This document shows, piece after piece, positions 16,204 to 24,615 of a stretch of DNA of 36,273 nucleotides. This DNA comes from an uncultured Anaeromassilibacillus sp. (GTDB lineage Bacteria; Bacillota; Clostridia; Oscillospirales; Acutalibacteraceae). Position numbers and translations under genes: made by a program. The notes beneath the pieces are model-generated. The model did not search any database. It was not told the DNA's origin and saw only the letters and a list, made by a program, of their open reading frames with translations. The stretch is from contig CAKNKY010000023.1 of assembly GCA_930987725.1 (NCBI GenBank), positions 1 through 36,273 of the forward strand, in the 5' to 3' direction. Numbering within the stretch: the first letter of the stretch is position 1; every line of letters begins with the position of its first letter.

Positions 16204-16212
16204 ATGTCGTAT

Positions 16213-16337
16213 GGTATCTATTCTGTTGCCGCCGCTCACCAGGCTGAGCCTGGACGCAATTCGCGTTCTGAGCCCGGCCTTTTCTTTTGCCTCGCCGCTC
16301 GCGGCTGGGGCGGTATCTGTTCTGTCGCCGCCGCTCA
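16213..16337 (+). repeat. imperfect 26-bp direct repeat, about 100 bp apart
   Basis: The 26 bases at 16213-16238 (GGTATCTATTCTGTTGCCGC and on to GCTCA) recur at 16312-16337 with two differences. The interval between the two starts is 99 bases. This lies directly after the phosphotransferase stop and leads into the second copy of the 30-bp repeat. It has no credible reading frame and appears to be part of a nested repeat cassette. Confidence 0.65.
16237..16303 (+). repeat. 67-bp dispersed repeat, copy A
   Basis: A 67-base unit begins with the palindrome CCAGGCTGAGCCTGG and ends in GCCGCTCGCG. A second copy with about seven differences is at 16534-16600, in the same orientation. In copy B the unit directly follows the duplicated tRNA end; in copy A it follows GCCGCTCA instead. 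Confidence 0.7.
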
Positions 16338-16338
16338 A

Positions 16339-16368
16339 AAAGAGGGATTCGAACCGAAGATCCGAGCG
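16339..16368 (+). repeat. 30-bp direct repeat, right copy
   Basis: Exact copy of 15162-15191. Together the pair bracket the promoter, the phosphotransferase gene and copy A of the 67-bp repeat. Sequence just outside the repeats differs at both ends, so the duplicated segment is limited to these 30 bases. Confidence 0.75.
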
Positions 16369-16373
16369 TGAAG

Positions 16374-16494
16374 AAAACGTGCCGGTGGCACGTTTTTAGC
16401 GAGGAGAGCCCGCGAGCGGGGCCCCACATCGTGGGGAGTCCGCGGGCTTACCGGGGGAAAGGACGAGGAAAAAGATTCATAATCCGTGAATCTT
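16374..16494. repeat. three-hairpin structured cassette
   Basis: Three stems follow one another. AAAACGTGCC (16374-16383) pairs with GGCACGTTTT (16387-16396) and is followed by T. GCCCGCG (16408-16414) pairs with CGCGGGC (16441-16447) around an inner CCCCAC/GTGGGG stem at 16422-16436. AAGATTCA (16472-16479) pairs with TGAATCTT (16487-16494). The first hairpin could terminate phosphotransferase transcription. The ordered structures and lack of coding potential suggest a non-coding mobile repeat or structured RNA. Confidence 0.55.
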
Positions 16495-16514
16495 CCTTTC
16501 GTGGAGAGCGAAGC

Positions 16515-16535
16515 CGAATCCCTCTGGGCGGGCCA
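16515..16535 (+). repeat. tRNA 3'-end direct repeat, right copy (attR-like)
   Basis: An exact 21-base copy of the end of tRNA-Arg, including its CCA. The bases before it (GCGAAGC) do not continue the tRNA, so this is a detached 3' end and not a second gene. It would mark the right border of a 1.4-kb insertion next to the tRNA. Confidence 0.6.
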
Positions 16536-16600
16536 CCAGGCTGAGCCTGGACGCATTCCGCGTCCTGTGCCCGGCCTTTTCTTTTATCCCGCCGCTCGCG
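16534..16600 (+). repeat. 67-bp dispersed repeat, copy B
   Basis: Second copy of the 67-base unit at 16237-16303, about 60 of 67 bases identical, starting inside the last two bases of the duplicated tRNA end. From 16600 to the response regulator stop at 16750 no gene is seen, only further inverted repeats: CATGCCTTTC (16678-16687) with GAAAGGCATG (16708-16717), and CCGGGCGG (16729-16736) with CCGCCCGG (16753-16760). The last one reaches into the end of the regulator gene. Confidence 0.65.
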
Positions 16601-16749
16601 ATTGGACCCCGCAGAGGCGGGAATCCATGAGTGGATCTGCCCTTTTTCCGGGAGTGTTGCTGTGGTGGGGATTTTGTCATGCCTTTCTGCGTGCATGCGC
16701 GGAACGGGAAAGGCATGGCCCGATGTGCCCGGGCGGAAGATGGATATGG

Positions 16750-18276
16750 TCACCGCCCGGAGTGGCACGTTTCCCGGAATTTGCGGGGCGACATCCCTTC
16801 CAGCGATTTGAACCGGTGGGAAAAATAGCTCACGTCGTCGTATCCCACGCGGGCGCAGATCTCCGCCATGGGCAGCGAGGAGGTTTCCAGCAGAAGCTTT
16901 GCCTTGTCGATGCGCAGGCGGGTGACGTAGGCCCAGAAGCCGATGCCGGTTTCACGGCTGTAAAAGCGAGTGAAATAGTTTTTGCTCAGCCCCACAAACT
17001 TTGCCGTCTCTTCCAGCGAAAAGGAGGGATCCGTGTAGTGCTCGAGCGTGAAGGCGTTCGCTTTCAGAATGATGGCGCGGTTGCGCGAGTAGTCCTCCTG
17101 CTGCCGGACGCCGTAGAGCAGCCGTTTGGCAGCGGAAAGCGTGCAGCGGCGCAGCTCCTGCGCCGTTTTGCAGGCAAAGAACGATTCCGGGTTGATCTCC
17201 CCTCCCGCCTCTTCGCCGAAAAAGCCGATCTGTCCCATCTGGCTCTGCAGCTTGAGCACCAGATCGCAGCACAGGCTTTGCAGGCGGTGGGGGCTGACCA
17301 GACGCGCCGCGGCTTCGCGGAGCAGACCGTCGAGAAAGCGGTCCAGCGGGTCCGTCTCCGCCTCCCGCAGCAGGCGGAACACGACGGCGTCGGCTTCGGT
17401 CTGGGAGAGCTCCGGCTTTCCCTCCTCTCCGGTGAGGAACATGCGCGAGGAGGTTTCCGTGCCGTAGAAGCTGTCCGTCCGGTTCAGGCGCAGCATGTGA
17501 GCCAGCCGCTCCGCGCCGAAGGGGCCGGCGGGACCGCTCAGCTGGTACACGAGCCACACCGCGCCGCCGGGCAGGCGGGACAGATAGCTCGCAATGGCCG
17601 TGTGAAGCCTCTCCGGCAGTGAAGACGCCGCCAGCAGCACGTGTCCCGGTTCCTGCCACATGCCGTCCGTCCGGATGCCCAGACCGTCCAGAAATTTCAC
17701 CAGACGCTCCGATTCTGTGGAAAACTCCTCCTTTGCCTGCTGCGGGCCGGGGTGGCAAAACAGATCCAGAAGGCCGTCGTTTCCCTGCGCCAGGGCGGAG
17801 GAGTCCCAGTCGAAATCGACGGCGCCTTCTCCCGCCGTGCACAGGCTGCGCAGCTCGCGGGAAAGCCTGCGGCTGAGGCTGTCGCGCTCGCCGTCTCCCC
17901 GCGCGGCGCGCTCGACGGTCAGCTTTTCCACCAGGCGGTTGATTTCCGCGCGGTTTACGGGCTTGAGCAGATAGCCATTGGCCCCGAGGTTCAGCGCGCG
18001 CTGGGCGCTCTCAAAGGAGTCCACGGCCGTCAGCAGAATGATGTGGACTCTTTTGTCCTTTTCCCGGATGCGCCGCATGCACTCGAGCCCGTCCATCCCC
18101 GGCATTTTGATGTCCATGATCATCAGGTCCGGCTTTGTGCGCTCATAGAGCTCAAGCGCTTCCTGGCCGTCCGAGGCTGTCCCGGTAATCCGGTAGGACA
18201 GCCGGTCCCAGTCCACAATGTTGGCCATGACCTGGCATACGATCGGTTCGTCGTCAGCGAAACACACCTTATACAT
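16750..18276 (-). CDS. YesN-type response regulator, AraC family
   Basis: A 508-residue cytoplasmic regulator. The N-terminal receiver domain has its acidic pair in FADDEP at residues 6-11, the phosphoacceptor in MIMDIKMPGMDG (D55) and the conserved lysine in LLKPV (K105). A poorly conserved middle region follows, and the last 100 residues are an AraC-type double helix-turn-helix ending YFSHRFKSLEGMSPRKFRE. The upstream-open frame overlaps the kinase gene; ATG 18276, after AAAGG, fits the receiver fold. It overlaps the kinase stop by eight bases, implying translational coupling. The expected target is the divergent ABC importer promoter. Confidence 0.93.
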   Translation of the reverse strand: MYKVCFADDEPIVCQVMANIVDWDRLSYRITGTASDGQEALELYERTKPDLMIMDIKMPGMDGLECMRRIREKDKRVHIILLTAVDSFESAQRALNLGANGYLLKPVNRAEINRLVEKLTVERAARGDGERDSLSRRLSRELRSLCTAGEGAVDFDWDSSALAQGNDGLLDLFCHPGPQQAKEEFSTESERLVKFLDGLGIRTDGMWQEPGHVLLAASSLPERLHTAIASYLSRLPGGAVWLVYQLSGPAGPFGAERLAHMLRLNRTDSFYGTETSSRMFLTGEEGKPELSQTEADAVVFRLLREAETDPLDRFLDGLLREAAARLVSPHRLQSLCCDLVLKLQSQMGQIGFFGEEAGGEINPESFFACKTAQELRRCTLSAAKRLLYGVRQQEDYSRNRAIILKANAFTLEHYTDPSFSLEETAKFVGLSKNYFTRFYSRETGIGFWAYVTRLRIDKAKLLLETSSLPMAEICARVGYDDVSYFSHRFKSLEGMSPRKFRETCHSGR

Positions 18277-20143
18277 CCTTTTCCTCGCTTTCCGATAGGG
18301 CGGCCTGCGGTTCCCGGTCGGGGATGCGGACGCGCACGGTGGTACCGCGGCCCTCCCGGCTTTCCAGCTCGATTCCGTAGGACAGGCCGTACCGGATCTT
18401 GATCCGCGCGTCCGTGTTTGCAATTCCGACCGAGGGGCTCCGCATGGCGAGCTTCATGTTGCGGCGGATCTCCTCCAGACGTTCTGCGCTGATGCCGCAG
18501 CCGTTGTCGCTGACCTCGCAGATCAGGTCGTTTCCCTCGCGCCGCGCTTCAATGGAGATCTCCCCGCCCTCCCTGCGGCTGCGGAAGCCGTGCTTCACGC
18601 TGTTTTCCACGATCGGCTGCAGCAGATATTTGATGACGCGGTGGCCCAGCAGGGCTTCCTCACAGGAAACGGAATAGACAAACAGGCGCGGGAAGCGCCT
18701 CTGGTAAAAGCTCAGGTAGTTCTGGGCGTGCTGGAGCTCCTGCGCCAGGGTGGCGTCCCCGTTTGTGTGGTCGATGGTATAGTGGAGGATTTCCCCGAGG
18801 GAGGCTATCATGTCCTCGATCTCGCGGTCGCCGTGCAGCACGGCCGTGCCGTGGATGGTTTGGAGCACATTGTAGAGGAAATGCGGGTTGATCTGGTTGA
18901 TCAGCATTTCCAGCTCCATATTCTGCTGCTGCATTTTGGCCACGTAGACGTCGTTGATCAGGGAGTCGACCTTTTGGGTCATCTCCTCAAATTTGGTGCG
19001 GATCTCGGCAATTTCGCGGAACTCGCCCTTCGGCCGCTTGACCGGCGCGACGGCCGTGCCGTCGTACGACGAGATCTGCCCGAGCACGCTTTCCACCGAG
19101 CTTTGCAGGCGTCTGGTCACGCTGCGCATCAGCAGGACGCTGATCAGAATGGCCCCGAGGCACACCGCCAGGGAGGAAAGGCGGATGGAGCCGCCGGTCC
19201 CGTTGATGACCTCGGAGGAGATCTCCGCCATCAGGATCCATCCCGTTTCCGGCAGATACCGGCCCACATAAAAGCTGTCGCGCGTTTCGAACACCACGGG
19301 GCTTTCCGCCGTGGTTTCCAGCTCCTCCTGTTTGATTCCGCGCAGCGCCTCCTGCAGCTGTTCTTCCTCGCGGCTGCTGCGGTAATCGTAGATCGGCTTT
19401 CCCTGGGAATCCGTGAGGATGTAGCCCTCGAGGGAGCTGGAGTTCTCCTTGAAGATGCTGGAAATCCGCGAGGCGTCCACCTCGCAGATCACATAGCCCT
19501 CCACGCCGGAATACGCGGGCAGCGGATAGATAATGGTGAACACGTTGCCCAGCAGCGCGCGGTTTTCCATGAGATGCTCCACGCCGTGAGGCGGAGCGTA
19601 TTTGACGGAGCCGGGCTGCTGCATGGCCTCCTGAAACCACTCGCTTTCCACAAACGGATAACGGTAGTTGAAGGAGTTGGTCAGGGAAAACAGGAGCTTG
19701 GAATTTCCGTCGAGAATGCCCACGTCGACAATATAGTCGTAGAATACATGAATGCTGGAAAGCGACGTCTCAACCTCCTGGTAATGGTCCAGCCAGGTTC
19801 CGTCGTACGCGCCGCCGCTGTGCTTGACGAGCCACTGCACCGAGTTCTGGTTTGCCAGGGAGATCAGCGGGATCGACAGGTTTTCGAACAGGTCGTCCAC
19901 CATATTCGCGATTTCCGTCACGAAATCCTCCTTGTCCTCCACAATGCGCTGGCGCATCCAGGCGCTGTGCAGGGACGAGGTCAGCGCCGTGAGCAGCACA
20001 AGGGCGCAGATGAACACGCAGGAAACGGAAACCGCCGTTTTCTGTACAATGGAGCTGTTGATGGTCGCCCATATCCGCCGCACCAATGCGTTTCCCCTCT
20101 TCCCCTCCGGTTTTGCCGGACCGGGTCCGACTTCTCTGCTCAT
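18269..20143 (-). CDS. YesM-type sensor histidine kinase
   Basis: A 624-residue membrane sensor kinase. One membrane helix lies near residues 35-55, an extracytoplasmic dCache-like sensor follows to about 315, then a second helix near 325-345, a HAMP-like linker, the His-kinase box LINQINPHFLYNVLQ near 430 with the phosphorylated histidine, and an ATPase domain with QPIVENSVKHGF and DNGCGI. It probably senses an extracellular sugar, perhaps with the adjacent binding protein. ATG 20143 is chosen because CAGGA lies nine bases upstream and it gives a normal short cytoplasmic N-terminus; 20152 and 20191 are alternatives. Confidence 0.92.
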   Translation of the reverse strand: MSREVGPGPAKPEGKRGNALVRRIWATINSSIVQKTAVSVSCVFICALVLLTALTSSLHSAWMRQRIVEDKEDFVTEIANMVDDLFENLSIPLISLANQNSVQWLVKHSGGAYDGTWLDHYQEVETSLSSIHVFYDYIVDVGILDGNSKLLFSLTNSFNYRYPFVESEWFQEAMQQPGSVKYAPPHGVEHLMENRALLGNVFTIIYPLPAYSGVEGYVICEVDASRISSIFKENSSSLEGYILTDSQGKPIYDYRSSREEEQLQEALRGIKQEELETTAESPVVFETRDSFYVGRYLPETGWILMAEISSEVINGTGGSIRLSSLAVCLGAILISVLLMRSVTRRLQSSVESVLGQISSYDGTAVAPVKRPKGEFREIAEIRTKFEEMTQKVDSLINDVYVAKMQQQNMELEMLINQINPHFLYNVLQTIHGTAVLHGDREIEDMIASLGEILHYTIDHTNGDATLAQELQHAQNYLSFYQRRFPRLFVYSVSCEEALLGHRVIKYLLQPIVENSVKHGFRSRREGGEISIEARREGNDLICEVSDNGCGISAERLEEIRRNMKLAMRSPSVGIANTDARIKIRYGLSYGIELESREGRGTTVRVRIPDREPQAALSESEEKDV

Positions 20144-20350
20144 TATACACATTCCTGTTTTGAAATGCAAATTTCTTCTATTATATTTCACAAGAGAAAG
20201 GGAGAGTTGCCCAGAAAATCTGTGGGAAGCTCCCTGTTTTTTGACGCCTTTTTCCTTCCGTTTTTGTACTTTTCTTTCTGCGCAGGAAACTATTTCTCAA
20301 ATTTGAATGTTTTATGACAGTTTTATGAAAAAATGAAAAAGAAGATCACA

Positions 20351-20379
20351 TTTACATTCTTCATCACATTCGATAAAAT
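20351..20379 (+). promoter_or_regulatory. promoter for sugar ABC importer
   Basis: TTTACA (20351-20356) and TAAAAT (20374-20379) are 17 bases apart, and the ATG of the binding protein is about 90 bases further on. ATCACATT occurs twice, at 20345-20352 and 20362-20369, in the -35 region and spacer, a layout that would suit binding of the YesN-type regulator; this is inference. The rest of the 330-base divergent region is AT-rich and holds no gene. A TATAAT on the minus strand at 20185-20180 may serve the kinase, though it has no good -35. Confidence 0.6.
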
Positions 20380-20472
20380 GCTGATGTAATGAGATTCCGA
20401 TTTGGAATCTTCGCCGAAATTGGTCCGCTGCCTGCGGTTGGGCGGCGAAAAAACAAAAAGGTGGTATGAAAC

Positions 20473-21801
20473 ATGAAAAAGAAGACCCGGTTCCTGGCTC
20501 TGCTCTGCGCTTTTGTCATGGCTGCTTCCGTGACGGCCTGCAGCAGCGGCGGAGAGACTTCTGAGGCGTCCGGCGCGCCCGACGCCTCTTCCGCTGCGGA
20601 CGATACCGCATCCACGCCGGACGAAGGCGGCAGCGAAACGGCTCCGGTCAGCGGCACCATCACGTTCCTTTCCTGGAACAACGAGACGGTGATGGATCCG
20701 GTGCTGCAGGGCTTCCGTGACGCCAACCCGGACGTGACCATTGACCTGATTTACGCGCCTCCGATCCAGGATTACGTGGAGAAATTCCAGATCCTCTATT
20801 CCACCGGCGAGATGACCGACGTGTTTCTCACCGTGGCGGAGAACAAGGCCGCCGTGCTGGATAACGAGATTGCCCTGGATATCTCCTACCTGGACATTTT
20901 CGACCACCTTTCCCAGAAGAACATCGACACCTATTCCCGCGACGGCAAGGTGTACGCCTTTGCGCCGGACGGCTGGTACTGCGGCGTGCTCTACAACAAG
21001 AACATCCTCGCGGATAACGGCATCGAGGTTCCCACGAACTATGAGGAGTTCAACCAGAGCATGGTGACGCTCAAGGAAAACGGCGTACAGCCGTGGGTAT
21101 TCTGCAGCACCAACCTGTACGACCCCATTCAGGGCTATGTCGCCACCGAGACGATCAGCGCCGATCCGCAGTATGACGAGAAGGTCAACAACGGTGAGCT
21201 GACCTACGCCGACGGCTGGACCAAGCCGATGGAGCTGTGGAAGCAGAACTATCTTGACGCGGGCATGATCAACGAGGACGCGCTGGGCCTTACGGGCGAT
21301 CAGGCCAACGAGATCTTCGCGTTTGAGGAAGCCGCCTACATGGTGGGCGCGAGCTGGGCCCCCGCTGCTCTGGAGGAGCTCAACCCCGATCTGGAATACG
21401 GCATGCTGCCGTGGTTCGGCACCGAGGACGGCACGGCCTGGATGACCGGCGCGGCCGGCGTGGGCTGGTCCGTCAACAAGGACGCCAAGAACCTGGACGG
21501 CGCCAAGGTTCTTCTGGAATACCTCACCACCGACGAAGCCCTCACTGTTTTCCAGCAGGAGACGTCCGGCATTCTCGCCGTTGAAGGCATTGACTTCCCG
21601 CTGAATCCCGTTCTGGAGGAAGGCTATCAGTATTTCCTCGACGGCAAATACTACCTGCCCGCCACCGCGTGGAAGTATTCCGACGCGCTCGGCAACAACA
21701 TGACCATCAATACGCAGGAGATTGTCGCCGGCAACATGACCATTGAGGAGTTCGTTCAGGATATGGACGACACCAGAACGGAGCTCGACGCGGAGCAGTA
21801 A
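20473..21801 (+). CDS. ABC sugar-binding lipoprotein
   Basis: A 442-residue extracellular solute-binding protein of the carbohydrate uptake 1 type. The signal peptide KKKTRFLALLCAFVMAASV leads to a lipobox ending TACSS, with the lipidated cysteine at residue 23, followed by a Ser/Ala/Asp-rich linker of about 35 residues. The mature part starts GTITFLSWNNETVMDPVLQGF and has the features of an oligosaccharide-binding family 1 protein, such as WMTGAAGVGWSVNKDAKN near 320. The start follows AAGGTGG. It is separated from the permeases by a strong terminator. The ATPase is not encoded in the window, as is usual for these systems that share an MsmK-type ATPase. Confidence 0.93.
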   Translation: MKKKTRFLALLCAFVMAASVTACSSGGETSEASGAPDASSAADDTASTPDEGGSETAPVSGTITFLSWNNETVMDPVLQGFRDANPDVTIDLIYAPPIQDYVEKFQILYSTGEMTDVFLTVAENKAAVLDNEIALDISYLDIFDHLSQKNIDTYSRDGKVYAFAPDGWYCGVLYNKNILADNGIEVPTNYEEFNQSMVTLKENGVQPWVFCSTNLYDPIQGYVATETISADPQYDEKVNNGELTYADGWTKPMELWKQNYLDAGMINEDALGLTGDQANEIFAFEEAAYMVGASWAPAALEELNPDLEYGMLPWFGTEDGTAWMTGAAGVGWSVNKDAKNLDGAKVLLEYLTTDEALTVFQQETSGILAVEGIDFPLNPVLEEGYQYFLDGKYYLPATAWKYSDALGNNMTINTQEIVAGNMTIEEFVQDMDDTRTELDAEQ

Positions 21802-21835
21802 GCTCTCCGATCCCGCTCATCCATCCGGAATCCGT

Positions 21836-21873
21836 CCGGCGGAATGCCTGCCCGGCATTCCGCCGGTTTTTTT
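21836..21873 (+). terminator. strong hairpin between binding protein and permeases
   Basis: CCGGCGGAATGCC (21836-21848) pairs perfectly with GGCATTCCGCCGG (21854-21866) around a five-base loop, followed by seven Ts. A second hairpin, CCGGTGCG/CGCACCGG, follows at 21874-21891. Sitting inside an operon it would end most transcripts after the lipoprotein, giving more binding protein than permease. Confidence 0.85.
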
Positions 21874-21922
21874 CCGGTGCGTCCGCACCGGCCCACCGAC
21901 CAAAGAGAGGAGCTGACCGCGC

Positions 21923-22813
21923 TTGAAAAAGGCTCTCAAGACACTGAAAACCGAAGCCCCCTATCTTCTGTTTATCCTGCCCGCCTTTCTCGGCTATACC
22001 GTATTTTCGATTGTCCCGCTGTTCAAAAGCTTTGCCTACGCCTTTACCGACTGGGACGGCTACAGTGAGGCGAACTTTGTCGGCCTGAAAAATTTCCAGG
22101 ACCTGATCGGCGACGCGCCGATGATGACGGCGCTGCGCAACACGCTGCTCTACGCCGTGTCCGTCCCGGTTCTGGTCACTCTTCTGGCCATCCCGCTGGC
22201 CGTGATTCTCAACGGCAAGATGAAAACGCGCAATCTGCAGCGCGCCGTGTTCTTCTTCCCCTCGGTCCCCAGCGCTCTGATTCTGGGCTATTTGTGGTCC
22301 TACATGCTCAGCCCCACGAGCCGCGGCCTGATTAACTCCATCCTCGGCGCGTTCGGCGTTGACCGCGTGCTGTGGCTCGGCACGCCGGAGCTCGCGATGT
22401 TCTCGATCATCCTGGTTTCCGTCTGGTCCCAGGTGGGCTGGCACGCCTGCATTTACCTGGCCAACCTGCAGAGCATTCCGTCCTCCTACATCGAGGCCGC
22501 CCGCATCGACGGGGCCAACGGCTGGCACATTTTCCGGCACATCACGTTCCCCATGCTGGCCTCCTCCATGACCATCAGCGTCATGCTGCTGCTGACCGGC
22601 AGCCTCAAGGTGTTTGACCTGCCCTTCTCGCTGACCAACGGCGGCCCCGGCTACTCCACCACCATGATCACCCAGATCATCATCACCCGCGGCGTGACGG
22701 AGAAGCTCTACGGCAAGGCCACGGCGATGTCGGTTATTTTCTTCGCCATCATCTTTGTGTGCACGCTGCTTCAGCTCACCCTGATGAAGAGAAGGGAGGA
22801 GAAGCTTTCATGA
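21923..22813 (+). CDS. sugar ABC permease, MalF/UgpA type
   Basis: A 296-residue inner membrane permease with six predicted helices; the first spans roughly residues 13-35. The EAA loop contact for the ATPase is YIEAARIDGANGWHIFRHITFP near 190. It starts with TTG at 21923, preceded by GAGAGGAGC, since no ATG gives the conserved N-terminus. The stop overlaps the ATG of the next permease (ATGA), so the two are translationally coupled. Confidence 0.93.
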   Translation: MKKALKTLKTEAPYLLFILPAFLGYTVFSIVPLFKSFAYAFTDWDGYSEANFVGLKNFQDLIGDAPMMTALRNTLLYAVSVPVLVTLLAIPLAVILNGKMKTRNLQRAVFFFPSVPSALILGYLWSYMLSPTSRGLINSILGAFGVDRVLWLGTPELAMFSIILVSVWSQVGWHACIYLANLQSIPSSYIEAARIDGANGWHIFRHITFPMLASSMTISVMLLLTGSLKVFDLPFSLTNGGPGYSTTMITQIIITRGVTEKLYGKATAMSVIFFAIIFVCTLLQLTLMKRREEKLS

Positions 22814-23670
22814 AAAAACAAAAAAGCATGTTCTTCAGCAGCAATGCGGAAAAATACACCTGGCGCACGCTCCTGCTGGAGATCGTCATGCTCGTCATCT
22901 GCTGCATCGTGGTGCTTCCGTTCTACTACCTGTTCGTCAGCGTGTTCAAGACCATGCGGGAGATGGGCCTGAACCCGCTCGGCCTGCCGGGCTCCCTTTA
23001 CCTGGAGAACTTCAAGTACGCGTGGGAGCAGATCCGTTTCTGGCAGGCGTTCGGCAACACGCTGCTCATCACCTTCTCCACGCTTATTATTGTTGTGCTG
23101 TTCGGTTCCATGGCCGCCTACGCCGTCGCCCGAAGAAAGTCGAAGTTTTACCGGCTGGTGATGCTCTATTTTCTTCTGGGATTCATGGTTCCCTTCCAGA
23201 CGACGATGATTCCGCTGTACCAGCAGATGCAGTTCTTCGGGCTGATCAACAAGATCTACGGCCTGATCATCCTCTCGACCGGCAGCTGTGTGTTTGCCTT
23301 TTTCCTGTACCAGGGCTTTATCAAGACGGTGCCCTATGAGCTGGAGGAATCCGCTGTCATCGACGGAGCCAAGCCCTTCCGCGTGTTCTTCCAGATCACC
23401 TTCCCGCTGCTCAAGCCGATTACCGTCACCATGGCGATTTTCCATGTGATGTCGAACTGGAACGATTTCATGACGCCCTTCCTGTTCCTGCACTCCCGCG
23501 AAAACACCACCCTCATGCTGGAAATGTACCGCGGTGTGGGCGAGTTCACGAACAACTGGCCGCTGATGATGTCCATTATGGTGCTCATCATCTCCCCGCT
23601 GGTTCTCTTCTATATTTTTGCCCAGCGGTTCATCATCGAGGGCCTGACCAGCGGCGCCGTCAAGGGCTGA
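22810..23670 (+). CDS. sugar ABC permease, MalG/UgpE type
   Basis: The partner permease, 286 residues with six helices. The EAA motif YELEESAVIDGAKPFRVFFQITFPLLKP lies near residues 175-205. Conserved family features include NTLLITFSTLIIVV near 80 and the C-terminal helix ending RFIIEGLTSGAVKG. ATG 22810 overlaps the previous stop by four bases and is preceded by AGGGAGGAG. With the lipoprotein and an external ATPase it would import an oligosaccharide. Confidence 0.94.
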   Translation: MKKQKSMFFSSNAEKYTWRTLLLEIVMLVICCIVVLPFYYLFVSVFKTMREMGLNPLGLPGSLYLENFKYAWEQIRFWQAFGNTLLITFSTLIIVVLFGSMAAYAVARRKSKFYRLVMLYFLLGFMVPFQTTMIPLYQQMQFFGLINKIYGLIILSTGSCVFAFFLYQGFIKTVPYELEESAVIDGAKPFRVFFQITFPLLKPITVTMAIFHVMSNWNDFMTPFLFLHSRENTTLMLEMYRGVGEFTNNWPLMMSIMVLIISPLVLFYIFAQRFIIEGLTSGAVKG

Positions 23671-23694
23671 CGCTTCCCGAGGAGGTTGATTCTG

Positions 23695-24615
23695 ATGCGC
23701 ATTCCCGAAGCGCCTTTGTTCCGCGACCCGATTTTTGACGGCGCGGCCGATCCCACCGTGATTTGGAACGAACAGGAGCGCCAGTGGTGGATGGTTTACA
23801 CCCAGCGCCGCACCACGTGCCGGTCTCCCGGCGTCGCCTGGGTGCATGCCACCGACCTGGGCGTCGCTTCCTCGCCGGACGGCCACGACTGGCTGTACCG
23901 CGGCACGCTCGAGGGCCTGCATTTCGAGCCGGGCCGTAATACCTGGTGGGCGCCGGAGCTGATTTTCGCGGACGGCGTGTATCATCTGTACCCGAGCTAT
24001 ATCCAGGGCGTGCCCGATACCTGGAACCGCCCCCGCCGCATCGTGCACTACACGAGCCGCGATCTCTGGCACTGGCAGTATGAGGGCGCGCTTTCCCTCT
24101 CCTCCGACCGCGTCATCGACGCCTGCGTGGCCCGGATTTCCCCGGAGCTGTGGCGGATGTGGTATAAGGATGAAAAGGACAATTCCTACAGCCACTATGC
24201 GGACAGCCCCGATCTCTTCCACTGGGAGGAGCGCGGCCGCGCCGTGACGCTGGACTGCCACGAGGGGCCGAACGTGTTCCGCCTGGCGGGGCGCTGGTGG
24301 TACATCGGGGATTTCTGGCACGGCCAGGAGGTGTTCCGCAGCGACGACTGCCTTTCTTGGCAGCATTGCGGCCGCATCCTGGGGGATCCGGGCCGCCGCC
24401 CCTTTGACCAGACCTTCGGCCGTCATGCCGATGTGGTGGTGCAGGGGGAGGAAGCCTATCTTTTCTACTTTACCCACCTGACGGATTCCCCGGATATACA
24501 CGACGGCACGGAACGCCCCACTTCCATCCAGGTGGCCCGGCTGACCAGCGACGGGGAAACGCTCTTCTGTGACCGGGATGCGCCTTTCGATTTCTGCCTG
24601 CGCGCCCCCGCATGA
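23695..24615 (+). CDS. beta-propeller glycosidase-like protein (GH43/32-type)
   Basis: A 306-residue cytoplasmic protein that looks like a five-bladed propeller related to GH43, GH32 and GH117. Repeated blade motifs include FDGAADPTVIWNEQERQWWMVY near residue 14, NTWWAPELIFADGVYHLYPS near 82, DACVARISPELWRMWYKDE near 140 and CHEGPNVFRLAGRWWYIGDF near 185. A likely base is the aspartate in AADPTV and a likely acid the glutamate in CHEGPNVF. I cannot assign a CAZy family. ATG 23695 follows GGAGG by nine bases; a TTG at 23686 is less likely. It lies 24 bases after the permease, so it probably acts on the imported sugar. Confidence 0.72.
   Translation: MRIPEAPLFRDPIFDGAADPTVIWNEQERQWWMVYTQRRTTCRSPGVAWVHATDLGVASSPDGHDWLYRGTLEGLHFEPGRNTWWAPELIFADGVYHLYPSYIQGVPDTWNRPRRIVHYTSRDLWHWQYEGALSLSSDRVIDACVARISPELWRMWYKDEKDNSYSHYADSPDLFHWEERGRAVTLDCHEGPNVFRLAGRWWYIGDFWHGQEVFRSDDCLSWQHCGRILGDPGRRPFDQTFGRHADVVVQGEEAYLFYFTHLTDSPDIHDGTERPTSIQVARLTSDGETLFCDRDAPFDFCLRAPA

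Noticed and set aside
16072-16768. Several small frames in the repeat region after the phosphotransferase
   Set aside because: They translate repeat sequence on both strands, with no start signals; such peptides are commonly misannotated as hypothetical proteins.
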